The translations under genes were made by a program, and so were the position numbers. Under the pieces are notes generated by a model. That model made no database searches. It worked only from the letters and a program-made list of their open reading frames with translations, and was not told the DNA's origin. DNA of 64,000 bases from Aestuariibaculum marinum (GTDB lineage Bacteria > Bacteroidota > Bacteroidia > Flavobacteriales > Flavobacteriaceae). How positions within the stretch are numbered: the first letter of the stretch is position 1; the number at the start of each line of letters is the position of its first letter. Shown here piece after piece: positions 44,827 through 54,292 of this stretch. Location: contig NZ_JACVXD010000007.1 of assembly GCF_014596975.1 (NCBI RefSeq), positions 1-64,000 of the forward strand. The letters run 5' to 3'.

Positions 44827-47568
44827 TTATAATGTGTATTTTAAACTTAAGCTTAATAAACTTCCTTTCTTGTAAGACTGTACAGTTTCGTTAGTTTCAA
44901 TTCCTGTTGGAATGTCTCTGATTAACTGTGTTTGCTCGATTTCTGGGTTTAATAAGTTTCGTCCAACAAATTTAATTTGTAGGTTTTCTGTAATCTCTTT
45001 ACTTACTACTAAATCTAGAGTTACAAATCCTTTTTCGATGATTTGATCGTTGTAAAGTACATCGCTGTTGTCGAAATCTTCAGGAGAACCTAAAGCAAAG
45101 ATTTTATCAGATGAATAGTTACCAGTTAAAGAAGCGTTGAATTCTCTTTCTGTATTGCTGTTATAGCTTAACGATCCGTTTAAAATTAAATCTGAAGCCC
45201 CTTGTAAATCGGTTTCTGTAACATCTTTATACTGATAGTTTTCGTATAAATCTTGATTGAACCACATTTTGGTAACGTTAGCATTAAAGTTTAACAAGCT
45301 TTCTTCTTCATCATTTTTAATTAAATCGAATCTTGTTTCTAATTCTAAACCAAAAACTTCAGCTTGGTCACCTGTGTTTTGATATTCGAATACACCTGAG
45401 GATCCTCTACTTTGTGCTAAGTTGATTGGATTTTTAATTTGTTTAAAGAAACCTGTAGCTGAAATTAATTCGCCTTTAGTTGGGAATAATTCATACTTTA
45501 AATCCATGTTAAATACATCAGATTTCTCTAAGGTAGGTGTACCTCTTGTAATACGACCAGTTGGAGAAACGTACTCGAATGGAGCGATTTCCTTAAACTC
45601 TGGTAAGGTTTGTGTTAAACTAGAAGCTAAACGTAAATATTGTTTTTCGTTTAATTCATACTTTAAGTTTACACTTGGGTAAAGTCCTGTATATTCTTTT
45701 GTAGTTTGCCCTACACGACCAACATAGTTGTTAACATCCCAAAGTACGTTAATCTCATCTCTTTCAAAACGCACACCGGCATTACCAGAGAAACGTTTGT
45801 TAATTCCAAAATCTAAGTTAGCATAACCAGCCATGATGTTTAGGTCGGCATCGTAACGGTCTGCAACACCTTCGCGTAATACTAAACCGTTTTCAAAATT
45901 ATCAGGTGTAAAGGTTAACGAGAAACTATCTACATCTGGTACTTGGAAACCACGAGCTCTTACTCCAATAAATTGAGAGCTAAATACACGATCTTTTTGA
46001 CGGAAGTCTGCACCAACATGTAATTTGAATGGTGACATGTCGTCTTCATCTAACTTACCGAATTCGATAGCGTCAGAGATATAAGCGTTGTATTCTGTAT
46101 CTTCAATTTTTTGGCTAGATTTTCTTTGTTGGTAATCACCAACGTGAGCATATTGTACATAGCCTTCTTCTTCAAAAATGTTAGCTTCATTTCTAATTCT
46201 GTTAGGCTCTTGTGCGAATACGTAGTTAAAACCTCCAGCCCATTTTAATTCGTTTTTCTCAGAGATATGATGAGTACCTGCTAATTGATTAACTAACATG
46301 GTAGTTTGTTTGAAGTTTTGGTCTCTAACAAAAGCACCATCTTCTTTAGGGTCTTGATCGAAAACATAACCTTCACCGTTTCTACCTTGCTCGTAAACCT
46401 GGTCGTTACTGGTGTTTACCGATAAACTCGTTAATCGAATGTTGTTGTTATCGTCAAGCTTTAAGCCTAAATCAACATAACCTGTAGAGCTTGTTCTAGT
46501 GTTATATTGCTCTACGTCGTTAAATGAGTTATCTAAAACGTTTGATCTGTAACTTTTAAATACACCTTCTCTATAGTCGTAAGATTTCGAGTGAGAACCA
46601 GCAGCAAATAATTTTACTTGTTTTCCGAATACATCAAATTTTGTACCTCCAGATAATTTAATACCGTAGTTTCCAATATTTTTTGTGTTTACAGGTTCCC
46701 AGCCTTGTCTGGTAATTAAATCTACAAGTGCGTATTTTTTTTTGTGGAATCCGAAAGTCGCATCTTCAGAAACGATACTGGTTTTAAAACCGTTTTTACC
46801 TAAAACGTTAGTATTGTATCCAGATGATAATTGGATGTCGAATTCTTTTGAAGAATAGCCTTTAGATGAAATATCAACGTTACCAGAACTTTGATCAGCG
46901 TAGCTAGATGTAGCGTATGTTTTGCTAATACCAACATTTTCAATGATATTAGTAGAGAACAGGTTTAAGTTGATGTTTTTATTGTTAACATCATCAGAAG
47001 GAATTGGTAAACCGTTTAATGTAGTTGATAAATAGCGGTCTCCTAGACCTCTAATATAAATATCACCAGATCCTTCACTTTTAGTAACTCCCGATATTTT
47101 TTCAGTAGCCGCAGATGCGTCAGATACTCCAATTTTAGATAAACGTTCAGCACCAATACTTTCTTTAATAAGAACGGCTTTCTTTTGCTCTAATAATAAA
47201 GCCGTTTCACTTTCACGTTTTGTAGTTGTGGTAATAACAACCTCACTTAATGAAGCTGCACTAGCACCCATAGGTACGTTAACTTCGGTTACTTTACCTG
47301 CTGTAATTGTAACGTCAATTTCTTGTGTTTCGTAACCTACGAAACTAAAAATTAAGGTGTAGTTGCCGGCTTGTAAATCTTCAAGACTATATAATCCATC
47401 GAAGTCTGAAGTTGTACCAGTAGTGGTACCTTTAATAATAACATTAGCAAAGGCTAATGGTTCGTTATTGTATTCCTTATCAGTAAGTTTACCAACCACA
47501 GAACCAGTGGTTTGGGCGTATGACATTGCTCCTACTAAAAGCATTAGCAATACAGTAAATTTTTTCAT
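44827..47568 (-). CDS. TonB-dependent receptor with carboxypeptidase-like regulatory domain
   Basis: 913 residues: signal peptide 1-18 (MSYAQ), CarboxypepD_reg-like domain about 22-110 (VVGKLTDKEYNNEPLAFANV to FVGYETQEIDV), plug domain from about 128 (EKISGVTKSEGSGDIYIRGLGDRY), then a 22-strand barrel ending LSLKYTL. It imports a ligand through the outer membrane using TonB energy. Neighbouring Pit and OprO/P genes and the upstream TGTTA elements suggest a phosphate-related ligand, but the substrate cannot be read from sequence. It precedes the duplicated lipoprotein on the same strand. Confidence 0.93.
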   Translation of the reverse strand: MKKFTVLLMLLVGAMSYAQTTGSVVGKLTDKEYNNEPLAFANVIIKGTTTGTTSDFDGLYSLEDLQAGNYTLIFSFVGYETQEIDVTITAGKVTEVNVPMGASAASLSEVVITTTTKRESETALLLEQKKAVLIKESIGAERLSKIGVSDASAATEKISGVTKSEGSGDIYIRGLGDRYLSTTLNGLPIPSDDVNNKNINLNLFSTNIIENVGISKTYATSSYADQSSGNVDISSKGYSSKEFDIQLSSGYNTNVLGKNGFKTSIVSEDATFGFHKKKYALVDLITRQGWEPVNTKNIGNYGIKLSGGTKFDVFGKQVKLFAAGSHSKSYDYREGVFKSYRSNVLDNSFNDVEQYNTRTSSTGYVDLGLKLDDNNNIRLTSLSVNTSNDQVYEQGRNGEGYVFDQDPKEDGAFVRDQNFKQTTMLVNQLAGTHHISEKNELKWAGGFNYVFAQEPNRIRNEANIFEEEGYVQYAHVGDYQQRKSSQKIEDTEYNAYISDAIEFGKLDEDDMSPFKLHVGADFRQKDRVFSSQFIGVRARGFQVPDVDSFSLTFTPDNFENGLVLREGVADRYDADLNIMAGYANLDFGINKRFSGNAGVRFERDEINVLWDVNNYVGRVGQTTKEYTGLYPSVNLKYELNEKQYLRLASSLTQTLPEFKEIAPFEYVSPTGRITRGTPTLEKSDVFNMDLKYELFPTKGELISATGFFKQIKNPINLAQSRGSSGVFEYQNTGDQAEVFGLELETRFDLIKNDEEESLLNFNANVTKMWFNQDLYENYQYKDVTETDLQGASDLILNGSLSYNSNTEREFNASLTGNYSSDKIFALGSPEDFDNSDVLYNDQIIEKGFVTLDLVVSKEITENLQIKFVGRNLLNPEIEQTQLIRDIPTGIETNETVQSYKKGSLLSLSLKYTL

Positions 47569-47768
47569 AAAATGTTAGTTTTTATCTGCTGCAAAGAACG
47601 TTACGTTGTATGAACGCAGCGTTACCTAGAAGTTAAACAATGGTAATAAAAGCGTTATGTTAATGTTATGAGATTTAATGTTTGTAAACGTTAACTTAAC
47701 ATTGGAAGTTTGTAAAAATCAATAAAGTTTTAATGTGATTTTGTAATAAAAAACAGCCATTAAAATAA

Positions 47769-47797
47769 CAAAGCCAATAACTTGGTTATTGGCTTTG
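47769..47797 (-). terminator. Terminator of the 127-residue regulatory-domain gene
   Basis: CAAAGCCAATAAC pairs perfectly with GTTATTGGCTTTG across 3 bases, with TTATTTTAA after it on the minus strand. It separates this gene from the receptor. Confidence 0.75.
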
Positions 47798-47847
47798 CAG
47801 ACTACTCGAATATATATTTTTAATCCCTAATATATACTATATTTTAA

Positions 47848-48231
47848 TTACCCTTGTGGTAAAGCTTTGTCTCCTTTATCAGCAGTGCTGGTTAATAATG
47901 CTAGCTCGTCTAAAGAGATGGTGCTAGCTGCTAACGATAGTTTTAATTCAGTGGGCTCAAAAGCATCTACGTGAACGTTAATTTCTTTTGTTTCGTAACC
48001 TACAAAACTACAAACTAGGGTGTAATCTCCAGCTTCCAGGTTTTCTAATAAAAACAATCCGGTTTGATCGGTGTCTACTTTTGTTTCTGTTCCTTTAATG
48101 GTTACGTTAGCTAAAACTAAAGGCGCATTATTTACCTCGGCATCCATAATTTTTCCAACAACTAAGCCTGTGTTTTGGCTAAAAGATAGTGTTGAAATTA
48201 ACATTGCGGCTACAAAAAATAAACCTTTCAT
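47848..48231 (-). CDS. Stand-alone carboxypeptidase-like regulatory domain protein
   Basis: 127 residues: signal peptide (1-18, ending LSFSQ) and one CarboxypepD_reg-like domain. It aligns along its length with the first 115 residues of the receptor encoded next to it (VVGK, NNxPL, ANVxIKGT, FVGYETKEI), then ends soon after with no plug or barrel. Either a truncated receptor paralogue or a purpose-built single domain. The clean start, stop and own terminator favour a real gene. Confidence 0.75.
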   Translation of the reverse strand: MKGLFFVAAMLISTLSFSQNTGLVVGKIMDAEVNNAPLVLANVTIKGTETKVDTDQTGLFLLENLEAGDYTLVCSFVGYETKEINVHVDAFEPTELKLSLAASTISLDELALLTSTADKGDKALPQG

Positions 48232-48316
48232 TTATATGAATTTTTTTAATAGACTGCAAATTAAAAGTTTAAAGACGAGCATTGTGTTATGTAAATATTA
48301 AACAATCTTTATTTAA

Positions 48317-48332
48317 TGTTATCTTAACGTTA
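48317..48332 (-). promoter_or_regulatory. TGTTA/CGTTA 11-bp repeat upstream of the 127-residue protein
   Basis: TGTTA at 48317 and CGTTA at 48328 are 11 bases apart. This is a weaker copy of the repeats seen elsewhere in the island, about 85-100 bases before the ATG. Confidence 0.25.
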
Positions 48333-48422
48333 ATAAAGCTTATCTGAACACAGTTATTGAGAAATAAAACCCGGGTAAATATTGGTGAATTTAACTATCT
48401 TGCCATGCATTAACATGATATT

Positions 48423-49763
48423 ATGAACTGGGAACAACTATTATCTTTAAAACGTTTTGGCGATACAAATAAACGACTTAGAAAAGAGCAGGATGAAACA
48501 CGTTTAGGTTTCGAGGTGGATTACGATCGTATTATTTTTTCATCAGAATTTAGAAGTTTACAGGATAAAACACAGGTGATTCCCTTATCGGAAACCGATT
48601 TTGTTCATACCCGATTAACACACAGTCTGGAAGTTAGTGTGGTTGGTCGCTCACTAGGTCGTTTGGTTGGTAAAAAGTTATTGGAAAAACACCCGCATTT
48701 ACAAAAAGTGCATGGTTATCAGGCTAACGATTTCGGAGCTATTGTGGCTGCTGCTGCCTTAGCACACGATATTGGAAATCCGCCGTTTGGGCATTCGGGA
48801 GAAAAGGCTATTGGCGAATTCTTTAAAACAGGTGAAGGCCTAAAGTATAAAGATCAACTAACAGCTAAGGAATATCAGGATTTATGTGATTTTGAAGGAA
48901 ATGCTAACGGATTTAAAATTTTAACAGAAGATCGCGCCGGACGAATAGGAGGGTTACGTTTAAGTTATGCGACGCTTGGAGCCTTTACTAAGTATCCTAA
49001 AGAGTCGTTGCCTAAAAAGCCAACAACGCATATTGCTGATAAGAAATACGGGTTTTTTCAAAGTGAAAAGGAAGCATATGTTGATATTGCCGAAGAACTT
49101 GGTTTGATTAAGCGTAGTGAAGATAGTGTTAGTTATGCACGTCATCCTTTAACATTTTTAGTCGAAGCGGCAGACGATATCTGTTATACCATCATCGACT
49201 TTGAAGATGGTATTAATCTAGGGCTTATTCAGGAAGAATATGCATTAGAGTATTTGTCCAAAATCATTCGTCATACTATAAGACCGGAGAATTATTATGC
49301 CTTATCCACCAAAGAAGATCGTATAGGGTATTTGCGCGCCTTGGCTATTGGCTCTTTAATTAATGAAGCGGTCGATATCTTTATGGAAAATGAAGAAGCT
49401 ATTTTAAATGGCGATTTCGATTGCGCATTGCTAGACAAAAGTAAATACGAAGCGCAGATTAACGATATCATTAAAATAAGTATCGAAAATATTTATCAGT
49501 CTACTGAAGTCATCGATAAAGAAATTGCAGGTTACGGTGTGATTAATACCTTATTGGAAACCTACACTGCTGCGGTGAACAATAGTTTTAACGGTACGGC
49601 TTCTAATTATGACGAGCTTATATTAAATGGTCTTCCGAAGAATATAAAAAACAATAGTCCAAGCTTGTATGCTCGCCTTTCCGGCGTATGTTACTACGTC
49701 TCTTTATTATCTGATAGCAAGGCGATTTTAGATTATAAAAAAATAAAAGGAATTAGTTTTTAG
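48423..49763 (+). CDS. dgt: Deoxyguanosine triphosphate triphosphohydrolase-like protein
   Basis: 446 residues of the dGTPase branch of the HD superfamily. The metal site is visible as H67 in TRLTHSLEV and H115-D116 in AHDIGNPPFGHSGE, with a later Asp in EAADDICYTIID. It splits dNTPs to nucleoside and triphosphate, controlling dNTP pools or restricting phage. Length is close to the family norm. It ends three bases from the stop of the convergent permease gene, with no terminator between. Confidence 0.93.
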   Translation: MNWEQLLSLKRFGDTNKRLRKEQDETRLGFEVDYDRIIFSSEFRSLQDKTQVIPLSETDFVHTRLTHSLEVSVVGRSLGRLVGKKLLEKHPHLQKVHGYQANDFGAIVAAAALAHDIGNPPFGHSGEKAIGEFFKTGEGLKYKDQLTAKEYQDLCDFEGNANGFKILTEDRAGRIGGLRLSYATLGAFTKYPKESLPKKPTTHIADKKYGFFQSEKEAYVDIAEELGLIKRSEDSVSYARHPLTFLVEAADDICYTIIDFEDGINLGLIQEEYALEYLSKIIRHTIRPENYYALSTKEDRIGYLRALAIGSLINEAVDIFMENEEAILNGDFDCALLDKSKYEAQINDIIKISIENIYQSTEVIDKEIAGYGVINTLLETYTAAVNNSFNGTASNYDELILNGLPKNIKNNSPSLYARLSGVCYYVSLLSDSKAILDYKKIKGISF

Positions 49764-49766
49764 TGA

Positions 49767-50744
49767 TTATAATATGATATTGAATAGGTATCCTGAAATG
49801 ATAATACACAGGGTTACCACACTAAAAAATATGGCAATTAGTTTTAAGGTCATAACCTTTTTTAATAGCATAGCTTCGGGTAACGATAAGCCAACCACAC
49901 CCATCATAAAGGCAATGGCTGTTCCTAAAGGAATGCCTTTAGAGACTAATACCTGAACGATAGGCAGGATGCCTGATGCGTTCGAGTACATGGGTACTGA
50001 TAAAATAGTAGCAAGTGGAACCGCAAACAGGTTGTCTTTAGCCATGAATTTTTCGAAAAAGCCTTCAGGAATATAGCCGTGCATGATTCCACCAATGGCA
50101 ATTCCGACAATTACATATGGTACTATGCCTTTTAGAATGTTTAATACTTCAGTCCATATTATAGGTAAACGTTGGGTGAAGGTTTGCTTTTCTGCTTTAA
50201 ATAAGTCTTGTTCTTTTTGTGCGTTTGCCAAAATATCTTTCACCCAGGGTGTTAAGTAGCCTTCAAGTTTTAGATTTTGAAGAATGATTCCGGATATGGT
50301 GCCAAGCAATACGCCGCTAATTATATATAATAGTGTCGTTTTTATTCCGAATAAGCCTATAAATAAACCAATAGCCACTTCATTTACTAAAGGCGAGGTA
50401 ATTAAAAAGGCGAATGTAACTCCTAGAGGGATGCCTCCTCTTACAAAACCAATAAATAAAGGAACCGAAGAACAGGAGCAAAATGGTGTAACCACTCCAA
50501 AAAGACTCGCCATAAGGTATTCCAGGCCGTATAGTTTTTTTCTTGATAGATAATTTTTAACCTTATCTATGGGGAAGTAGCTATTTACAATACCCATAAA
50601 AAAGATAACAATAACGAGTAAAATTAGAATTTTGACGGTATCATAAATAAAGAAGTTTAAAGCTTCAGCCAGATGTTGTTCTTGGTCTAAATCTAAGAGG
50701 TCGTAAACCAGCCAATCTGCTATATGTTGCAACCAATCAAACAT
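49767..50744 (-). CDS. Permease of the ArsP/DUF318 (SO_0444) type
   Basis: 325 residues, about eight membrane helices, with the family cysteine motif C89-S-C91-S-S-V-P (TPFCSCSSVP) and a repeated GIPLG block. Members export metalloids, methyl-arsenic or metals such as copper or zinc. The thioredoxin-like gene 78 bases upstream is its usual partner. No ArsR-type regulator is next to it, although this is common elsewhere. Substrate open. Confidence 0.88.
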   Translation of the reverse strand: MFDWLQHIADWLVYDLLDLDQEQHLAEALNFFIYDTVKILILLVIVIFFMGIVNSYFPIDKVKNYLSRKKLYGLEYLMASLFGVVTPFCSCSSVPLFIGFVRGGIPLGVTFAFLITSPLVNEVAIGLFIGLFGIKTTLLYIISGVLLGTISGIILQNLKLEGYLTPWVKDILANAQKEQDLFKAEKQTFTQRLPIIWTEVLNILKGIVPYVIVGIAIGGIMHGYIPEGFFEKFMAKDNLFAVPLATILSVPMYSNASGILPIVQVLVSKGIPLGTAIAFMMGVVGLSLPEAMLLKKVMTLKLIAIFFSVVTLCIIISGYLFNIIL

Positions 50745-50822
50745 AATTACGGATGTTTGAAAGTTGTTTTGTGACTTTCAATATGTAAAGTTTTAGTAAA
50801 ACAATCCATGGTTAGATTTTTA

Positions 50823-51059
50823 CTAGTTTAAAAGGGCAAGTACTTCGTCTTTTGTAGGCACTCGTCCTTTTATGGTAATGACATCGTCAATAACTAAAGC
50901 AGGTGTTGTCATGATGTTGAATTTCATGATTTCTACAATATCTTCAACTTTTTCAATGCTTGCATCAATATTATTTGTGCTAACAACGTCTTTAACAACA
51001 TTGGTCATCGATTGGCATTTCGGGCAACCGGTTCCTAAAATTTTAATTACTTTACTCAT
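50823..51059 (-). CDS. Small thioredoxin-like protein
   Basis: 78 residues from MSKVIKILG (51059), with the redox pair C12-P-K-C15 and the cis-proline block TTPALVIDD. It belongs to the short thioredoxin/glutaredoxin-like family often found beside DUF318 permeases. A longer reading from 51104 adds a non-conserved hydrophobic leader and is less likely. It may reduce the permease's cysteines or its substrate. Confidence 0.85.
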   Translation of the reverse strand: MSKVIKILGTGCPKCQSMTNVVKDVVSTNNIDASIEKVEDIVEIMKFNIMTTPALVIDDVITIKGRVPTKDEVLALLN

Positions 51060-51214
51060 GATTTTATATATAATTATTGATAGCAGATACGGGGTACAAC
51101 CCAATTGTAAAATTACGATAGGGATTTAAAATGCTATGTGACTTTTGTCACCTTTTTAGATGTTTTTGCCGGAGAGGAGACGGCTAGATTTTGTTGCGAT
51201 AAGAAGTCGGCAAA

Positions 51215-52987
51215 TCAGGTCTTTAAAATGTCGTTTAGCAATTTTGATAGATGTTGGGCATCTAAACCAATTTGTTGTTGAAGTTCAGAAACACTGGCAT
51301 GGTCAATAACAGCATCCGGAATTCCTAAAACTTTAATATCGTTTTTATAATGGTTAGAAGCTGCAAATTCTAAAATTGCCGATCCAAATCCACCTTTAAT
51401 TGAATTATCTTCTATGGTAATAAGTGTTTTATGATTTTTGAAGATGTTATGAAGCAGTCGTTCATCTAAAGGTTTTACAAAACGTAAATCGTAATGGGCA
51501 ATCGACTCAGGATTGTTAGATTGGTCAATGGCTTCGGTTACATTTTTAGCAATGGTTCCAATACTTAAAATGGCTATTTTATCACCTTCTTTTAGTGTAA
51601 TTCCGGTTCCAATTTTAATGGCTTTAAATGGTTGCTTCCAGTCAGCAGTAATACCACGACCCCTTGGATAACGAATAGCAATCGGGTGGTTTAGGCCTAA
51701 TTGTGCTGTGTACATGATATTGCGAAGCTCCATTTCATTTCTTGGCGCGAAAATAATCAGATTCGGAATACATCGTAAATATGATAAGTCGTAAACCCCA
51801 TGATGGGTCGCGCCATCTTCACCAACCAATCCCGCACGATCCAAACAGAATATTACAGGCAGGTTTTGAATCGCGACATCATGGATAATCTGGTCGTAAG
51901 CGCGCTGTAAAAATGTGGAATAGATATTACAAAACGGAATTAATCCTTGAGTGACCATACCAGCAGCAAGGGTAACCGCATGTTGCTCTGCTATACCTAC
52001 ATCGAAAGCACGGTCTGGCAGTTGCGCCATCATGTATTTTAATGAACTGCCCGTTGGCATAGCGGGAGTAATACCGACAATATTTTTGTTCTGCTTAGCT
52101 AATTCTACTATGGTATGCCCAAATACATCTTGGTATTTTGGGATTTTCGATGTCGATTTCGGAATCAGTTCTCCCGTTTCAGAATCGAATTTTCCCGGTG
52201 CATGGTATCTAACCTGGTCTTCTTCAGCTTGGCGTAAGCCTTTGCCTTTGGTGGTAATAATGTGTAAAAACTTAGGGCCTTTTACCGTTTTTAAACGTTC
52301 TAATTCTGAAATTATAGCATCGAAATCATGCCCATCAATAGGTCCGGAATAGTCAAAATTCAGGGCTTCAAATATATTGTCTTGTTTTTGAGTGCCCTTT
52401 TTAACGTTGGTTAAATACATTTTTAGAGCGCCAACACTCGGATCGATTCCTATGGCGTTATCGTTTAAAATAACTAAAAGGTTAGCATCTGTTACGCCGG
52501 CGTGGTTTAAACCTTCAAAAGCCATACCGCTAGCAATGGAAGCATCCCCAATAACTGCAATATGTTGCTTTTCGGTTTCGCCTTTTAGTTTTGAAGCAAT
52601 GGCCATGCCTAGCGCTGCAGAAATTGAGGTCGAGGAGTGACCAACACCAAAGGTGTCATAAATACTTTCGTCGCGTTTTGGGAATCCGCAAATCCCTCCT
52701 AATTGGCGATTCGTGTGAAACGCTGCTTTACGTTCTGTTAATATTTTATGCCCGTAAGCCTGATGGCCTACATCCCAAATCAGTTGGTCATCTGGGGTAT
52801 TAAATACATAATGCAGTGCAATGGTTAATTCTATGACGCCTAAGCTGGCACCTAAATGCCCTTCTTTAACAGCGACGATATTAATAATAAACTCACGTAA
52901 TTCCTGAGCCAATTGTGGTAATTGCTCAGGCTTTAAAAGACGCAGGTCTTTAGGAGAATTAATACTATGTAATAGGGTGTTTTGCAC
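51215..52987 (-). CDS. dxs: 1-Deoxy-D-xylulose-5-phosphate synthase
   Basis: 590 residues. First enzyme of the MEP isoprenoid pathway, joining pyruvate and glyceraldehyde 3-phosphate with thiamine diphosphate. The cofactor site (GDASIASGMAFEGLNHAG to ILNDN), the catalytic Glu region (GIAEQHAVTLAAGM) and the GEDGATHHG loop are present, as is the C-terminal transketolase domain. Slightly shorter than the E. coli enzyme but complete. Single gene. Confidence 0.95.
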   Translation of the reverse strand: MQNTLLHSINSPKDLRLLKPEQLPQLAQELREFIINIVAVKEGHLGASLGVIELTIALHYVFNTPDDQLIWDVGHQAYGHKILTERKAAFHTNRQLGGICGFPKRDESIYDTFGVGHSSTSISAALGMAIASKLKGETEKQHIAVIGDASIASGMAFEGLNHAGVTDANLLVILNDNAIGIDPSVGALKMYLTNVKKGTQKQDNIFEALNFDYSGPIDGHDFDAIISELERLKTVKGPKFLHIITTKGKGLRQAEEDQVRYHAPGKFDSETGELIPKSTSKIPKYQDVFGHTIVELAKQNKNIVGITPAMPTGSSLKYMMAQLPDRAFDVGIAEQHAVTLAAGMVTQGLIPFCNIYSTFLQRAYDQIIHDVAIQNLPVIFCLDRAGLVGEDGATHHGVYDLSYLRCIPNLIIFAPRNEMELRNIMYTAQLGLNHPIAIRYPRGRGITADWKQPFKAIKIGTGITLKEGDKIAILSIGTIAKNVTEAIDQSNNPESIAHYDLRFVKPLDERLLHNIFKNHKTLITIEDNSIKGGFGSAILEFAASNHYKNDIKVLGIPDAVIDHASVSELQQQIGLDAQHLSKLLNDILKT

Positions 52988-53194
52988 GAGGCAAAAATAC
53001 AGATTTTATTAGTGTTAGTTTTGAAAATTAAATGAATAATGATTCAAAAGGAATAAATAATATGGCAGAAAATTATGCTGAAAATTAAGAATGTCGTAAA
53101 AATATTGTAATCTTAATCTTTAATATGAGACAATTTTGTAAATAAAAACTTATTATTTTATGTTTGATTCACTATTAACCAAATTTATAAAATC

Positions 53195-53677
53195 ATGAAT
53201 TTATTATCAAAATTAGCCCTAGTTTTATTTGTATCTACTTTTGTTGCTTGTAGTAGTGACGACGAAGGTAACTTTCCAAGTGAAAATGAAGTACCTACAA
53301 GTGCTGAAGACATCAATCCCGAAACCTCTGGTCAAGAGGATGGGATTCAAGAGGGGAGTTTTTCTATTGTCGGCTACTGGGTAGGAACTGGGTATGTTGA
53401 AGAAGGGGAAACCTATTCTCTAGGAGCTGATGATTGCGGAGAACATTTAACCTTTGATAATAAGGGTATAATGTCTGAAAATTACGAAAATATTGAAGGA
53501 GAATGTGAATTAGATGAAACAGTTTTTGGAGCATATACTCGTGATGGGGGAAAACTAAATGTTTTTATTGAAGGAGACCAAGTTGCTTTAACTATTGAAG
53601 TAACTGAAACGACTTTAAAGCTTTCAGGTTCTGATAATGGCGAAGCATGGACAGATATTTTTACTAGAATAGATTAA
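53195..53677 (+). CDS. Small acidic lipoprotein, lipocalin-like
   Basis: 160 residues with a lipobox at C19 (TFVACSSDD) and an acidic, flexible stretch to about residue 55. The rest (IVGYWVGTGYV, then strands to LKLSGSDNGEAW) resembles the small lipocalin-like domains common in Bacteroidetes lipoproteins. Two cysteines (DDCGEHL and EGECELD) may form a disulfide. Function unknown. Confidence 0.7.
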   Translation: MNLLSKLALVLFVSTFVACSSDDEGNFPSENEVPTSAEDINPETSGQEDGIQEGSFSIVGYWVGTGYVEEGETYSLGADDCGEHLTFDNKGIMSENYENIEGECELDETVFGAYTRDGGKLNVFIEGDQVALTIEVTETTLKLSGSDNGEAWTDIFTRID

Positions 53678-53701
53678 GTTGAAGTCTTAAATATAATTTG
53701 T

Positions 53702-53733
53702 AAACCTATGATGTAAACGTCATAGGTTTTTTT
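53702..53733 (+). terminator. Terminator after the lipoprotein gene
   Basis: AAACCTATGA pairs with TCATAGGTTT across 8 bases and is followed by a T run. Confidence 0.82.
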
Positions 53734-53759
53734 ATTTTAGTACTTTACTTATCATATCC

Positions 53760-54209
53760 ATGGAAAACCCGTTTGACGACACCTATTTTATGAAACGCGC
53801 GCTGCAGGAAGCCGAACTGGCCTTTGAAAAAGGTGAAATTCCTGTTGGTGCTGTTATTGTTATTGATAATAGAATTATTGCACGCGGACATAATTTAACC
53901 GAAACTTTAAATGATGTAACCGCCCATGCCGAAATGCAAGCAATTACGGCGGCTGCTAATTTTTTAGGAGGGAAGTATCTTCAAAATTGTACGTTGTACG
54001 TCACTTTAGAACCTTGCCAGATGTGTGCCGGAGCCTTGTACTGGAGTCAGATTTCTAATATTGTTTATGGAGCCAGAGATGAGCAACGGGGTTGTATTAA
54101 TTTGAATACTAAGTTGCACCCTAAAACTATCATGAAGGGTGGTGTTTTGGAAGCTCAAGCTTCAGAATTAATGAAACGTTTTTTTATTGAAAAACGAAAT
54201 TTGAACTAA
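53760..54209 (+). CDS. tadA: tRNA adenosine(34) deaminase
   Basis: 149 residues with the deaminase zinc site H56-A-E58 and P85-C86-x2-C89, and the GEIPVGAVIV start block of TadA. The enzyme makes inosine at the wobble base of tRNA-Arg(ACG). Length and motifs fit TadA better than guanine or cytosine deaminases. Single gene with its own short leader. Confidence 0.92.
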   Translation: MENPFDDTYFMKRALQEAELAFEKGEIPVGAVIVIDNRIIARGHNLTETLNDVTAHAEMQAITAAANFLGGKYLQNCTLYVTLEPCQMCAGALYWSQISNIVYGARDEQRGCINLNTKLHPKTIMKGGVLEAQASELMKRFFIEKRNLN

Positions 54210-54292
54210 CCAAGTTAAAAATAGAGCTAAGTTCAGGGTAATGTTTAAAATGTGTGCTCCAAGCGCAGCTTTATAGGGGTGCGCTTAAACAA

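Noticed and set aside
51105..53194. Riboswitch (thiamine or other) near dxs
   Set aside because: The upstream region of dxs is short and shows no THI-box or other recognisable conserved core.
53760..54209. Second dCMP deaminase
   Set aside because: The GEIPVGAVIV and EPCQMCAGAL blocks are those of TadA, not of the deoxycytidylate deaminase family represented at 29918-30349.
54261..54286. AAGCGCA/TGCGCTT hairpin as terminator of tadA or the facing gene
   Set aside because: The 7-bp stem has no T tract on either strand; at most a weak transcript end.
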